Origin: Geminicoccus sp035556675 | GTDB taxonomy: Bacteria; Pseudomonadota; Alphaproteobacteria; Geminicoccales; Geminicoccaceae | Length of the DNA: 64,000 nt | Reading direction: 5' to 3' | Assembly (NCBI RefSeq): GCF_035556675.1 | Contig: NZ_DATMFZ010000083.1 | Location: 1 to 64,000 of the forward strand | Shown here: piece after piece, positions 1 through 7,744 of the stretch | How positions within the stretch are numbered: position 1 is the stretch's first letter | Layout: each line of letters opens with the position of its first letter | Position numbers and translations under genes: made by a program | The notes under the pieces: generated by a model | Told to the model about the DNA's origin: nothing | Database searches by the model: none | Seen by the model: the letters and a program-made list of their open reading frames with translations, nothing else

Positions 1-342
1 AAGGTCGAGATGCTGATGCGTTTCAAGGAAAGCCCCGAACCGCCACCGCCCGGCGTCGACGCGGCCGAGCTCGCCGAGAAGGTCATGCATGCCAGCCTGA
101 TCGTGGGCGACACCCGGATCATGGCCTCCGATGGCTGCGGCACCGGCACTACCAGCTTCACGGGCGTGTCGCTCTCGCTCCAGATGCCGAACGTCGCCGA
201 GGCCGAGCGTGTGTTCGCGGCACTCGGCGAAGGCGGGAGCGTGCAGATGCCGCTCACCCCGACCTTCTTCTCCGCCGGGTTCGGCATGGTCGCCGACCGG
301 TTCGGGGTCAACTGGATGGTGGTCGCCGACCCGGTCGACTGA
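1..342 (+). CDS. VOC-fold (PhnB/glyoxalase-like) protein, 5' truncated by the window
   Basis: The reading frame is open from base 1 and ends at a TGA at 340-342, so the N-terminus lies outside the window. The visible 113 residues match the C-terminal half of small PhnB/3-demethylubiquinone-methyltransferase-like VOC proteins: a beta-strand listing small-molecule contacts, the acidic AEAERVFAAL helix, and the closing pattern FGVNWMVV. Such proteins are cytosolic and bind metal or small ligands, but specific functions are mostly unknown. It lies 66 bases upstream of a YciI-like gene on the same strand, a pairing often seen for these two small families. An ATG at position 10 is probably internal, because a complete domain would be about 140 residues. 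Confidence 0.8.
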   Translation, partial: KVEMLMRFKESPEPPPPGVDAAELAEKVMHASLIVGDTRIMASDGCGTGTTSFTGVSLSLQMPNVAEAERVFAALGEGGSVQMPLTPTFFSAGFGMVADRFGVNWMVVADPVD

Positions 343-408
343 CCGGGGCTCCCTTCACCTGCCAGCACATATCGGGCCTGCCGGGCTGGCCTTGCCTGGA
401 GACATGCC

Positions 409-831
409 ATGCGCTTCATGATGCTGATGATCCCGAAGGGCTACGAGACCGCCCAGCCCGGTGAGATGCCGAGCGCGGACGCCGTGGCGGCGATGATGCG
501 CTACAACGCCGAACTGCAGGAGGCCGGCATCCTGCGCGGCCTGGAGGGGCTGCACCCGCCGTCCGCCGGCGCACGCGTCACCTTCGCCGGCGGCAGCCCC
601 GCGGTGATCGACGGGCCGGACATCGCCAGCAGCGAGACGCTGGGCGGCTACTGGATGATCGAGGTCCCGTCCAAGGACGAGGCGATCGCCTGGGCCAAGC
701 GCTGTCCGGCCGGGGAGAACGAGGTGATCGAGATCCGCCAGATCCAGGAAATGGAAGACTTTCCCGCGGACGTGCAAGCGGCGGCAGCGGGCTTCACCGA
801 GATGCAGGCAGCAGCCCAGGCCGGCCGATGA
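409..831 (+). CDS. YciI family protein (YCII-related / DGPF domain)
   Basis: This 140-residue protein opens with MRFMMLMIPKGYE and carries the DGP-centred segment (VIDGPDIASSETLGGYW) typical of the DGPF/YCII-related family. The C-terminal half has the usual EVPSKDEAIAWAKRCP pattern. Family members adopt a ferredoxin-like dimeric fold with a conserved His/Asp pair. Most have no assigned reaction, although some are linked to ECF sigma factors or to small dehydrochlorinase-like reactions. The ATG is preceded by GGAG at a good distance. It follows the VOC-type gene on the same strand and is probably cotranscribed with it. No sigma factor gene is adjacent here, so the regulatory association cannot be assumed. 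Confidence 0.85.
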   Translation: MRFMMLMIPKGYETAQPGEMPSADAVAAMMRYNAELQEAGILRGLEGLHPPSAGARVTFAGGSPAVIDGPDIASSETLGGYWMIEVPSKDEAIAWAKRCPAGENEVIEIRQIQEMEDFPADVQAAAAGFTEMQAAAQAGR

Positions 832-836
832 GCTGG

Positions 837-860
837 GACGGGCGCCAGCTGGCGCCCGTC
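837..860. terminator. Palindromic bidirectional terminator between convergent genes
   Basis: A perfect 10-bp GC-rich stem (837-846 with 851-860) closes on the four-base loop AGCT, so the whole 24 bases form an exact palindrome. It lies six bases after the stop of the YciI-like gene and ten bases from the end of the convergent BMP-type gene, which is the expected place for a shared terminator. There is no clear T-tract on either side. Intrinsic termination is inferred from position and stem strength. Confidence 0.6.
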
Positions 861-870
861 CGGTTCCGGA

Positions 871-1959
871 TCAGCCGGGCAGCGTGCTGTCCACGCCCTG
901 GACGAAATACATCATCTTCAGGAGGTCGGCGTCGCTGATCACGGTGCCTTCCGGGACCACCACCTCGCCGGCCTGGTTCTTGACCTCGCCCTGGAAGGGA
1001 TGCGTGGTCTTGTTCTTGATCTCGCTGACCAGCTGGTCGAGTTCCGCCTGGACGTCGGCCGGCACCGCCTTGTTCCAAGGGGTCAGCACCACCGATTCCT
1101 CGGCGAGCCCGCCCCAGTAGTCTTCCGACTGCCAGGAGCCATCCATGACGCGCTGAGCGGTCTTGATGTAGTAGGACGCCCAGTCGTCGACCACCGAGGT
1201 CAGGCAGCGCTCCGGGCCGAACCGGCCCATGTCGGAGGCTTGGCCGATGCACCATACGCCACGCTTCTCGGCCGCCTGCACCGGTGCCGGGCTGTCCGTG
1301 TGCTGAACGATGAAGTCACAGCCCTGGTCCATCAGCGCGTTGGCGGCCTCGGCCTCCTTGCCCGGGTCGTACCAGCTGTTGACCCAGACCACCTTGGTGG
1401 TGACGTCCGGGATCACCCGCTGGGCGCCCAGCGTGAAGGCGTTGATGCCCATGATGTTCTCGGGGATCGGGAACGAGCCGATATAGCCGATGGTCTTCTT
1501 CTGACTCATCCGCCCGGCCAGATGGCCCGACACGTAGCGGCCCTCGTAGAAGCGGGCATTGTAGATGCCGACGTTCTTCGCGGTCTGGAAGCCGGTCGCG
1601 TGCTCGAAGATCGTGTCGGGGAACTGCTTGGCGACGTTGATCACCGCCTGCATGAAGCCGAAGCTGGTGGCGAAGATCAGCTTGTTGCCGGCCTGGGCCA
1701 TCTGGCGCAGCACCCGCTCGGCATCGGCCCCTTCCGGCACGCTCTCCACATAGGAGGTCTGCACCTTGTCGCCGAACTCCCGCTCGACGGCGAGGCGGCC
1801 CTGGTCGTGCTGGTAGGACCAGCCGAGGTCGCCGATCGGACCCACATACATGAAGGCGATCTTGAGCGGCCCCCCGTCCTGGGCGCGGGCACCCTTCAGG
1901 CCACCGAGAAGAAACGGCGCGGCCAGCCCGCCGCCCACCAACGTTCGACGATCGATCAT
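871..1959 (-). CDS. BMP family ABC transporter substrate-binding protein
   Basis: A 362-residue periplasmic binding protein of the BMP/PnrA (Med/TmpC-like) family, which usually binds nucleosides, purines or related ligands. The N-terminus begins MIDRRTLVGGG and runs to an AxA-type cleavage site near ARAQ; the twin arginines suggest a Tat-type export signal. The body shows the family pattern GPIGDLGWSYQHDQGR after the first strand, followed by KLIFATSFGF and GYIGSFPIPENIMGINAF. The ATG at 1959 was chosen because GGAG lies six bases upstream and the signal peptide starts there; longer in-frame starts add a non-signal extension. No BMP-type permease or ATPase gene is nearby, so it looks like an orphan binding protein in this window. 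Confidence 0.9.
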   Translation of the reverse strand: MIDRRTLVGGGLAAPFLLGGLKGARAQDGGPLKIAFMYVGPIGDLGWSYQHDQGRLAVEREFGDKVQTSYVESVPEGADAERVLRQMAQAGNKLIFATSFGFMQAVINVAKQFPDTIFEHATGFQTAKNVGIYNARFYEGRYVSGHLAGRMSQKKTIGYIGSFPIPENIMGINAFTLGAQRVIPDVTTKVVWVNSWYDPGKEAEAANALMDQGCDFIVQHTDSPAPVQAAEKRGVWCIGQASDMGRFGPERCLTSVVDDWASYYIKTAQRVMDGSWQSEDYWGGLAEESVVLTPWNKAVPADVQAELDQLVSEIKNKTTHPFQGEVKNQAGEVVVPEGTVISDADLLKMMYFVQGVDSTLPG

Positions 1960-2117
1960 GCTGCACTCCATTGCGGCCCGGCGATACGCAGGCCCCATCC
2001 CACCCCTGCGGCGACGTCACAACGGAATTGGCAGGCGGTCAACCTCGTACGATGATGCTTCGTCCACGCCCCCGCCAGCCGCGATGGTGAAGCCTGGGGC
2101 ATCGCCCGGACCTACAG

Positions 2118-2345
2118 CTAGTCTCCACCTCCGCCACTGTCGCCGCTGAAATCGTCCCAGCACCATTCGCCGGAGCCTGCCGAGCCATTCCTGGCGCAGG
2201 CCCGGGGTCGCTTGCCGAACCTCTTCCGGCCGCAGGTGGTGCACCTGACGGCAGGGATGAACTCGTTGTTGCGCCAGCGGGAAGCATCCCTCCAGGCATG
2301 CTTGCAGAAGTAGGGCCGCAGGAAGGAAGGCAAGGAGAAGGACAT
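2118..2345 (-). CDS. Small Cys/His-rich (zinc-ribbon-like) protein
   Basis: A 75-residue reading frame starting MSFSLPSFLRPYFC. The ATG is preceded by a near-consensus AAGGAGG Shine-Dalgarno sequence five bases upstream, which is the main reason to accept it. It holds a C-x2-H pair near residue 13 (FCKHAW) and a C-x2-C pair near residue 39 (VRCTTCGRKRFG), spaced like a short zinc-binding knuckle. A basic stretch follows, then an acidic, Gly-rich tail (DDFSGDSGGGGD). I do not recognise the family. It stands alone between the BMP-type gene and the DUF1264 gene. A zinc-binding or nucleic-acid-binding role is inference from the cysteine spacing only. Confidence 0.6.
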   Translation of the reverse strand: MSFSLPSFLRPYFCKHAWRDASRWRNNEFIPAVRCTTCGRKRFGKRPRACARNGSAGSGEWCWDDFSGDSGGGGD

Positions 2346-2734
2346 GAGGCCTCCTTGTCTGGACGAAACCATCCTACCAGCACCTAAAGGAACACCACCA
2401 TCCAGACGCTCGAGAAGACGACCGCCCGGGTATCAGTGTCTCCAGAGAACGACAGGAGCCGCGCATGAGCACCGGCCCTGGACCCGCCAGACAGGCGGCC
2501 ATGGATGCACTCGACGCTCCCCAGACCAACGTGGTGGCGGCCTGTTCCGACGCCTAGCCCGACTTCGAGGTCTGGGCGGTGGGCACGCTGCGGGCCGGGC
2601 TTTGCCATCGCCAACATCTGGGCAGCGGGCTGACGCGGCCCGAGCCGGTCCGACCGGAACGGCGCAACCTCCGGCCGGTGCGGCGGTTGCGGGGACATGG
2701 CCCAACTTCCTGGATGCCGCTCATGAACTGGTCG
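2346..2734. other. Gene-poor interval with a 30-codon reading frame and possible gene remnant
   Basis: No convincing full-length gene lies here. At 2465-2557 on the plus strand is a 30-codon frame starting MSTGPGPARQAAMDALDAPQ with an ACAGGAG Shine-Dalgarno six bases upstream. It ends in TAG, and the same frame then stays open into the downstream DUF1264 gene. A plus-one reading around 2580-2635 gives protein-like text (GFAIANIWAAG) before a stop. Together these suggest either a leader peptide or the frameshifted remains of a gene, but neither can be shown from sequence alone. Confidence 0.35.
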
Positions 2735-3520
2735 ATGCCACGTTTCGGCCGCCGCCGCCTGGCCTCCGTGGCCGGAACCGCTGCCGCCTTCGTCGCCTGC
2801 GCCTGCGGCCGCTCCCACGCGATGCAGCCCGCAGCGGAGGGCCAGCCGGTGACCGGGGAGGAGGTGACGCCCGGCACCGGCATGCTAGCCACCGGCGCCG
2901 ACCTCCTGCAGAGCAAGGGGCCGGTGAACGACATCGACATGTACCTGAACGGGTTCCATTTCTATGCCGACGACCTGGGCCGGCAGATCGAGGCGCATCA
3001 CTACTGCACGCACGTCACGGAAGACTTCATTCAGTGCCTGATCTATGACGGCAACCGCTCCGGTGCCCGTCTGATCGGCATCGAGTACATCGTCAGCGAG
3101 CGCGTGTTCCTGACCCTGCCGGAGGAGGAGAAGCGCCTCTGGCACAGCCATCGCCACGAGACGCTCTCGGGCACGCTGGTGATGCCGAGCATCCCGGAAA
3201 CGGTTGAGAACATGGCCATCGCCAAGCTGGTCACGACCTATGGCAAGACCTGGCACACCTGGCAGATCGATCGCGATTCCGAACTGCCGCTGGGCATTCC
3301 GCAGCTCATGATGGCCTTCACGGCGGACGGCCAGCTCCGCAGGGAGATGGTCGAGGCGCGCGACCGGGCACTGGAGATCAGCACGGCGGAAACCAGGGCC
3401 GGCCGTGAAGAGATGGCAAAGGACGCCCCGCCGGTCCGGCCCGGCGCCGATGCCTGGCAGGGCGGCCAGACCGTGCAGCTGGAGCTCGGCCAGAAGCCGG
3501 TCCAGAACCTGCCCGGCTGA
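2735..3520 (+). CDS. DUF1264 / OBAP family exported protein
   Basis: The protein matches the DUF1264 family, related to plant oil-body-associated proteins. Diagnostic segments occur in order: HHYCTHVTEDFIQCLIYDG, ARLIGIEYIVSE, LWHSHRHE, YGKTWHTWQIDRD and LPLGIPQLMMAF. The region before it has a twin-arginine stretch (RFGRRRLAS), a hydrophobic segment and a cysteine-containing VACACG sequence, so it is probably exported and possibly a lipoprotein. Bacterial members are described only as outer-membrane or secreted lipoproteins; no reaction is established. The start is uncertain: ATGs at 2714, 2723 and 2735 all lack a good Shine-Dalgarno, and 2735 was chosen because it sits directly before the signal-like segment. 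The conserved His/Trp residues might bind metal (inference). Confidence 0.85.
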   Translation: MPRFGRRRLASVAGTAAAFVACACGRSHAMQPAAEGQPVTGEEVTPGTGMLATGADLLQSKGPVNDIDMYLNGFHFYADDLGRQIEAHHYCTHVTEDFIQCLIYDGNRSGARLIGIEYIVSERVFLTLPEEEKRLWHSHRHETLSGTLVMPSIPETVENMAIAKLVTTYGKTWHTWQIDRDSELPLGIPQLMMAFTADGQLRREMVEARDRALEISTAETRAGREEMAKDAPPVRPGADAWQGGQTVQLELGQKPVQNLPG

Positions 3521-3559
3521 GCGGCGGAGCGCGCGCCGGGCAGGTGCCAGATAGGCAGT

Positions 3560-4093
3560 CTAGCAGGCCTGAGCGGTCGGCTTGGTCTCGATCTTCACCC
3601 CGAGAAAGTCGAGGTTGAAGGTCACCGAGGTCACCAGGACATAGTAGAAGGAGTTGCTGTTGTTGATGGTCGCTTGGCTGATCGAGGTCGACGAGGCGAT
3701 CCGCACGGCATCGACCACCCCGGACGCGCTGGTGACCTTGGCCATGACCACCGGAGCGCTGAACGGGTTGCTGCCGCTCGCATAGGTCTTGCGCACGAGC
3801 CGTGCCTCGATGGCGTCGCTGGCATTGACGTCACGATAGACCAGGCTCAGCCGGCACACCTTCACGCCGCTCGGAAACGATACGGGCGCGAAGAAGCGCG
3901 AGTTGGGCATGATCGTCTTGAGCGTACCGGCCTGCTCCTCCTCCAGATAGCCGCCGGGCGCCGGGCAGGGACAATGGGTGCCAAAGCCCATGGCCGAGAT
4001 GGCGATGGTCTCCGCCTGTGCCGCGGGCGGTGCGGCTGCAGACAGTACCAGTCCGACCATCAGGGCGAGCAGACCAAGACCGAGGCGCTTCAT
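3560..4093 (-). CDS. Exported protein of unknown function
   Basis: A 177-residue protein with a classical signal peptide (MKRLGLGLLALMVGLVLSAA ending in AQAE). The mature N-terminus holds a cysteine cluster (GTHCPCPAPGGYL); further cysteines lie in KVCRLSL and at the very C-terminus (AQAC). The rest is beta-strand-like and rich in Ser/Thr/Val, consistent with a secreted beta-sandwich, with repeated SATINNSNSFYYVLV-type strands near the end. The ATG at 4093 starts the signal peptide; a TTG at 4174 would add an unlikely Pro-rich extension. I do not recognise the family. It converges on the DUF1264 gene and has no obvious operon partner. Confidence 0.7.
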   Translation of the reverse strand: MKRLGLGLLALMVGLVLSAAAPPAAQAETIAISAMGFGTHCPCPAPGGYLEEEQAGTLKTIMPNSRFFAPVSFPSGVKVCRLSLVYRDVNASDAIEARLVRKTYASGSNPFSAPVVMAKVTSASGVVDAVRIASSTSISQATINNSNSFYYVLVTSVTFNLDFLGVKIETKPTAQAC

Positions 4094-4123
4094 GACGGGT
4101 TCCTTTCCTGTCGCGGGGGCCGT

Positions 4124-4140
4124 GCCGACCGTCGGTCGGC
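4124..4140. other. Inverted repeat upstream of the exported-protein gene
   Basis: A 7-bp perfect inverted repeat (GCCGACC / GGTCGGC) around a three-base centre lies about 30 bases upstream of the start at 4093. It could be a 5'-leader hairpin or a dimeric repressor site; nothing in the sequence decides between these. GC-rich DNA produces such repeats by chance, so confidence is low. Confidence 0.3.
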
Positions 4141-4357
4141 CGGGCTGCGCCGGTTCTGGCCGGCCGCCGGCCAAGGGCTGGCGGCGCGCGCGACGGCGGC
4201 CCGGAGCACGACCGTCGGCAACGGAGCGATTGCTCCGGCCGCCGGTCGCCGCCCTGGTCTCGCAGGCGCGATGGCATATCGGGGTGCAGCAGGATCTTCT
4301 TGCAGCGATTTGTGCCGGGCGTCTGTGCTCCAGATCACCCGGAAAACGCGGGTCGCC

Positions 4358-5953
4358 TCACACCCGGCCGGCCAGGACCTCGTCCAGCCAGTCGGTACGC
4401 ATCTCCGGGACCGAGCGGATCAGCTTGCCGGTATAGTCGTGGAAGGGCGGCGCCATCACCTGGTCCTTCCCGCCGCTGTCGACCACCCTGCCCCGCTGCA
4501 TCACCACGACCTCATGCGCGATCGCCCGCACCGTCGCCAGGTCATGGGTGATGAACAGATAGGAGAGGCCGCTTTCCTCCTGCAGGCGCAGGAGCAGGTT
4601 CAGGATCTCGTCCGCGACCAGCGGGTCCAGGGCGGAGGTGACCTCGTCGCAGATGATCAGCTCGGGCTCGGCCGCGAGTGCGCGGGCGATGCAGATGCGC
4701 TGCTTCTGCCCGCCCGACAGTTCACCTGGGAACCGGTCGGCAAAATGGGCGGGCAGCTCGATCCGGGCCAGCAGTTCCTTGACCCGGCGGCGCAGCGCAT
4801 CGCCGTGCATGCCGAGATAGAAGGCGAGCGGCCGGCCGATGATCTCCCGCACGGTCTGGCGCGGATTCACCGCGACGTCCGGCATCTGGTAGATGAGCTG
4901 CAGCCGGCGGCGATGGTCCTTGCTCCGGCCGGCCAGATCGTTGCTCAGCACCTCGCCGCCGAAGCGGACCTGGCCGCTGCGTGGCGGCAGGAGGCCGGTG
5001 ATCACCCGGGCGAGCGTGCTCTTGCCGCTGCCGCTCTCGCCGACCACCGCCACGGTCGCGGCGCGCTCGACCCGCAGCGACACGTCGAACAGGACCTGCT
5101 GCGCGCCATAGGCGGCATCGACCCGGTCCACCGCCAGCACCACCGACCGCTCATGGCCACCGTGGCGCTCGTGCGCGCCGCGGCGCACGCTCACCAGCGC
5201 CCTGGTATAGTCCTGTCGAGGCTGCTCCAGGATCTGCCGGGTCTCGCCCAGTTCCACCGCAGCACCATGGCGCAGCACGAGGATCCGGTCGGCCATCTGT
5301 GCCACCACGGCCAGGTCGTGGGTCACGTAGAGGGCGGCGGCGCCCTGCTCGCGGATCGCACGGCGCATCGCCGCCAGCACCTCGATCTGGGTGGTGACGT
5401 CCAGCGCGGTGGTCGGCTCGTCGAATACCACGAGGTCGGGCCGGGTGATCAGCGCCATCACGGTCATGGCGCGCTGGAGCTGACCACCCGAGACCTGGTG
5501 CGGGTAGCGCTGGCCGAAGCGCTCCGGGTCCGGCAGGCCCAGCTTGCCGAACAGCTCGACCGCGAACCGCTCCGCTTCGGCACGTGGGCCCAGGCCATGG
5601 CGGCGATGGACCTCGCAGATCTGGTCGAGCAGCCGGTGCGCGGGGTTGAAGGCGGCAGCCGCGCTCTGGGCGACATAGGCGACCCGGCGGCCACGGATGT
5701 CGAGCAGCTGCCCGACCGGCGCGCCCACCAGTTCCTGCCCGTCCAGCCGGACGCTGCCGCCGGCGAAGTGGCAGCCGGGGCGGACATAGCCCAGAGCCGC
5801 CAGACCGATGGTGGACTTGCCGGCACCGGATTCGCCGATCAGGCCCAGCACCTGGCCGCGGTCCACCTCCAGGGACACGCCCTTGACGATCTCGACGCTG
5901 TTGCCGTCGACATCGGTGCCATCGATCCGGAGATCCTCGATCTGCAGCAGCAT
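4358..5953 (-). CDS. Fused double ATP-binding subunit of a peptide/nickel-type ABC importer (DppD-DppF-like)
   Basis: A 531-residue protein containing two complete ABC ATPase domains. Domain 1 has Walker A GESGAGKS near residue 42, signature VSGGQLQRA and Walker B VVFDEPTT. Domain 2 has GESGSGKS near residue 310, signature LSGGQKQRI and Walker B IICDEVTS. Such fusions replace the separate DppD and DppF subunits of dipeptide/oligopeptide importers and energise uptake from the cytosolic face. It is the last gene of the operon, starting four bases after the stop of the DppC-like permease. Substrate cannot be read from the ATPase; the aldolase-like enzyme upstream suggests a small organic ligand rather than necessarily a peptide. 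Confidence 0.93.
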   Translation of the reverse strand: MLLQIEDLRIDGTDVDGNSVEIVKGVSLEVDRGQVLGLIGESGAGKSTIGLAALGYVRPGCHFAGGSVRLDGQELVGAPVGQLLDIRGRRVAYVAQSAAAAFNPAHRLLDQICEVHRRHGLGPRAEAERFAVELFGKLGLPDPERFGQRYPHQVSGGQLQRAMTVMALITRPDLVVFDEPTTALDVTTQIEVLAAMRRAIREQGAAALYVTHDLAVVAQMADRILVLRHGAAVELGETRQILEQPRQDYTRALVSVRRGAHERHGGHERSVVLAVDRVDAAYGAQQVLFDVSLRVERAATVAVVGESGSGKSTLARVITGLLPPRSGQVRFGGEVLSNDLAGRSKDHRRRLQLIYQMPDVAVNPRQTVREIIGRPLAFYLGMHGDALRRRVKELLARIELPAHFADRFPGELSGGQKQRICIARALAAEPELIICDEVTSALDPLVADEILNLLLRLQEESGLSYLFITHDLATVRAIAHEVVVMQRGRVVDSGGKDQVMAPPFHDYTGKLIRSVPEMRTDWLDEVLAGRV

Positions 5954-5957
5954 GGCG

Positions 5958-6791
5958 TCAGCCCCGGCGAGAGCGGCGGGAGGCCTGGTCGAGCAGGAAG
6001 TCGACCACGAGGTTCACCGAGATGGTGAGCAGCGCGATGCAGCCGGCCGGCAGGAGCGGTGCCGGCAGGCCGAAGGCGATCGCCTGGGCGTTGTCCTTCA
6101 CCATCCCGCCCCAGTCGGCGGCCGGCGGCTGGATGCCCAGGCCCAGGAAGGAGAGCGCGCTGATGAGCAGGAAGGAGAAGCAGAAGCGCACGCCGAACTC
6201 AGCGAGCAGCATGGGCAGGGCATTGGGCAGGATCTCCTTGCGTGCGATCCACCAGATCCCCTCGCCGCGCAGCTTGGCCGCCTCGACGAACTCCATGACG
6301 TTCAGGTCGACCGCCACCGCTCGGGCCAGGCGGAACACCCTGGTCCCGTCGATGAAGGCCAGGGTCAGCACCAGCACCGGCAGGGAACTGCCCATCACCG
6401 AGAGCACCAGTAGTGCGAGGATCAGGGCCGGGAACGACATGAACACGTCGACGACCCGCGAGGCCGCCTGGTCGGCCCAGCCGCCGGCGATGGCTGCCAG
6501 AAAGCCGCAGACGGAGCCCACGGTGAAGGACAGGACCGTGATCACCAGCGCCAGGCCGATCGAGCGCTGGGCGCCGTAGAGCAGCCGGCTCAGCATGTCG
6601 CGACCCAGCGTGTCGGTGCCGAGCGGAAAGCCCACAGTCCCGATCGGCTGCCAGACATCGGCCACCGGCTCGGCCTCCGGATAGGGCGCCAGCCAAGGGC
6701 CGAATGCCGCCAGGAAGGCGAACAGGAACACCAGCAGGAGACCCAGCCGGGTGATCCACGGCATCCGCCGCAGCAGCAGCGCGACGCTCAT
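5958..6791 (-). CDS. ABC transporter permease, DppC family
   Basis: A 277-residue inner-membrane permease. It has the N-terminal first helix (LGLLLVFLFAFLAAFGPWLAP), the periplasmic segment FPLGTDTLGRDMLSRLLYG that is diagnostic of DppC/OppC proteins, and the EAA loop EAAKLRGEGIWWIARKEILP that contacts the ATPase. It would pair with the DppB-like permease to form the translocation path. The ATG at 6789-6791 overlaps the stop of the upstream permease gene as ATGA, indicating translational coupling. Longer upstream readings in this frame are out-of-frame shadows of that gene. Confidence 0.95.
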   Translation of the reverse strand: MSVALLLRRMPWITRLGLLLVFLFAFLAAFGPWLAPYPEAEPVADVWQPIGTVGFPLGTDTLGRDMLSRLLYGAQRSIGLALVITVLSFTVGSVCGFLAAIAGGWADQAASRVVDVFMSFPALILALLVLSVMGSSLPVLVLTLAFIDGTRVFRLARAVAVDLNVMEFVEAAKLRGEGIWWIARKEILPNALPMLLAEFGVRFCFSFLLISALSFLGLGIQPPAADWGGMVKDNAQAIAFGLPAPLLPAGCIALLTISVNLVVDFLLDQASRRSRRG

Positions 6792-7744
6792 CGCGGATGC
6801 CGCAGGCGCGGGTTGGCCAGGATCGAGACGATGTCCGCCAGCATGTTCAGCCCGACATAGGTGATCGCGAACACGATGGCGCAGGCCTGGATCAGCGGGA
6901 TGTCGCGCTTGGACACGGCATCCACCATGAGCTGGCCCATGCCGGGGTAGACGAACACCACCTCGACCAGGATCACGCCGACCACCAGGAAGGCCAGGTT
7001 CAGCACCACGACATTGGCGATCGGGCCGATCGCGTTGGGCAAAGCGTGGCGGAAGATGATCGCGCGGCGCGGCGTGCCCTTCAGCTCGGCCATCTCGATA
7101 TACGGGGCAGAGAGTACCTGCACGACCGCCGCCCGGGTCATGCGCATCATGTGGCCGGTCGTCACCAGCGTGAGCGTGAGGGCCGGCAAGGCGATCGCCC
7201 AGAGCTTCTGGCCGAAGCCGGCGCTGGGCGAGATGCGCGAGATCGCCGGGAACCAGCCGAGCTGCACGGCGAAGACATAGACCAGCAGGTAGCCGATGAA
7301 GAATTCCGGCATGGAGATCGCGGCCAGCGTGGCGGCGGAGGTGGTCTTGTCGAAGGTCCGGTCGCGCCAAAGGGCCGAGAGCAGGCCCAGCCCGATCGCC
7401 AGCGGCACCGCGATCACCGCGGCGGTCGCGGCCAGGAACAGGGTGGCCTGCAGCCGCGGCAAGAGGACGGTGACGATCGGCCGGCCGGAGGCCAGTGAAT
7501 TGCCGAAGTCGCCCACCAGCACGCCGCTGAACCAGCGCCAATAACGGACGATCGCCGGGTCGCCCAGGTTCAGCTTGGCGCGAATCGCCGCCACCGCTTC
7601 CGGGGTAGCGCTCTGTCCCAGGATCACCTCGGCCAGGTCGCCCGGCAGGAGCTCGGTGCCGATGAACACCAGCACCGAGACCGCGAACAGGGTGAGGAGG
7701 CCCAGGAGCAGCCGCTTGCCGATCAGGCGCCAGAGATCAGCCAT
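6788..7744 (-). CDS. ABC transporter permease, DppB family
   Basis: A 318-residue inner-membrane permease starting with the typical first helix (RLLLGLLTLFAVSVLVFIGTELLPGD) followed by the GQSATPEAVAAIRAKLNLG segment found in DppB/OppB proteins. The EAA loop reads EMAELKGTPRRAIIFRHALP. It would form a heterodimer with the DppC-like protein encoded next. Its start overlaps the end of the preceding binding-protein gene by eight bases, and its stop overlaps the next start as ATGA, so the three genes are clearly one translation-coupled unit. Confidence 0.95.
   Translation of the reverse strand: MADLWRLIGKRLLLGLLTLFAVSVLVFIGTELLPGDLAEVILGQSATPEAVAAIRAKLNLGDPAIVRYWRWFSGVLVGDFGNSLASGRPIVTVLLPRLQATLFLAATAAVIAVPLAIGLGLLSALWRDRTFDKTTSAATLAAISMPEFFIGYLLVYVFAVQLGWFPAISRISPSAGFGQKLWAIALPALTLTLVTTGHMMRMTRAAVVQVLSAPYIEMAELKGTPRRAIIFRHALPNAIGPIANVVVLNLAFLVVGVILVEVVFVYPGMGQLMVDAVSKRDIPLIQACAIVFAITYVGLNMLADIVSILANPRLRHPR

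Noticed and set aside
3674..6028. Very long plus-strand open frame opposite the exported protein and ATPase genes
   Set aside because: His/Arg/Gly-rich text without any domain, typical of the antisense shadow of GC-rich genes; the minus strand encodes clear ABC ATPase motifs.
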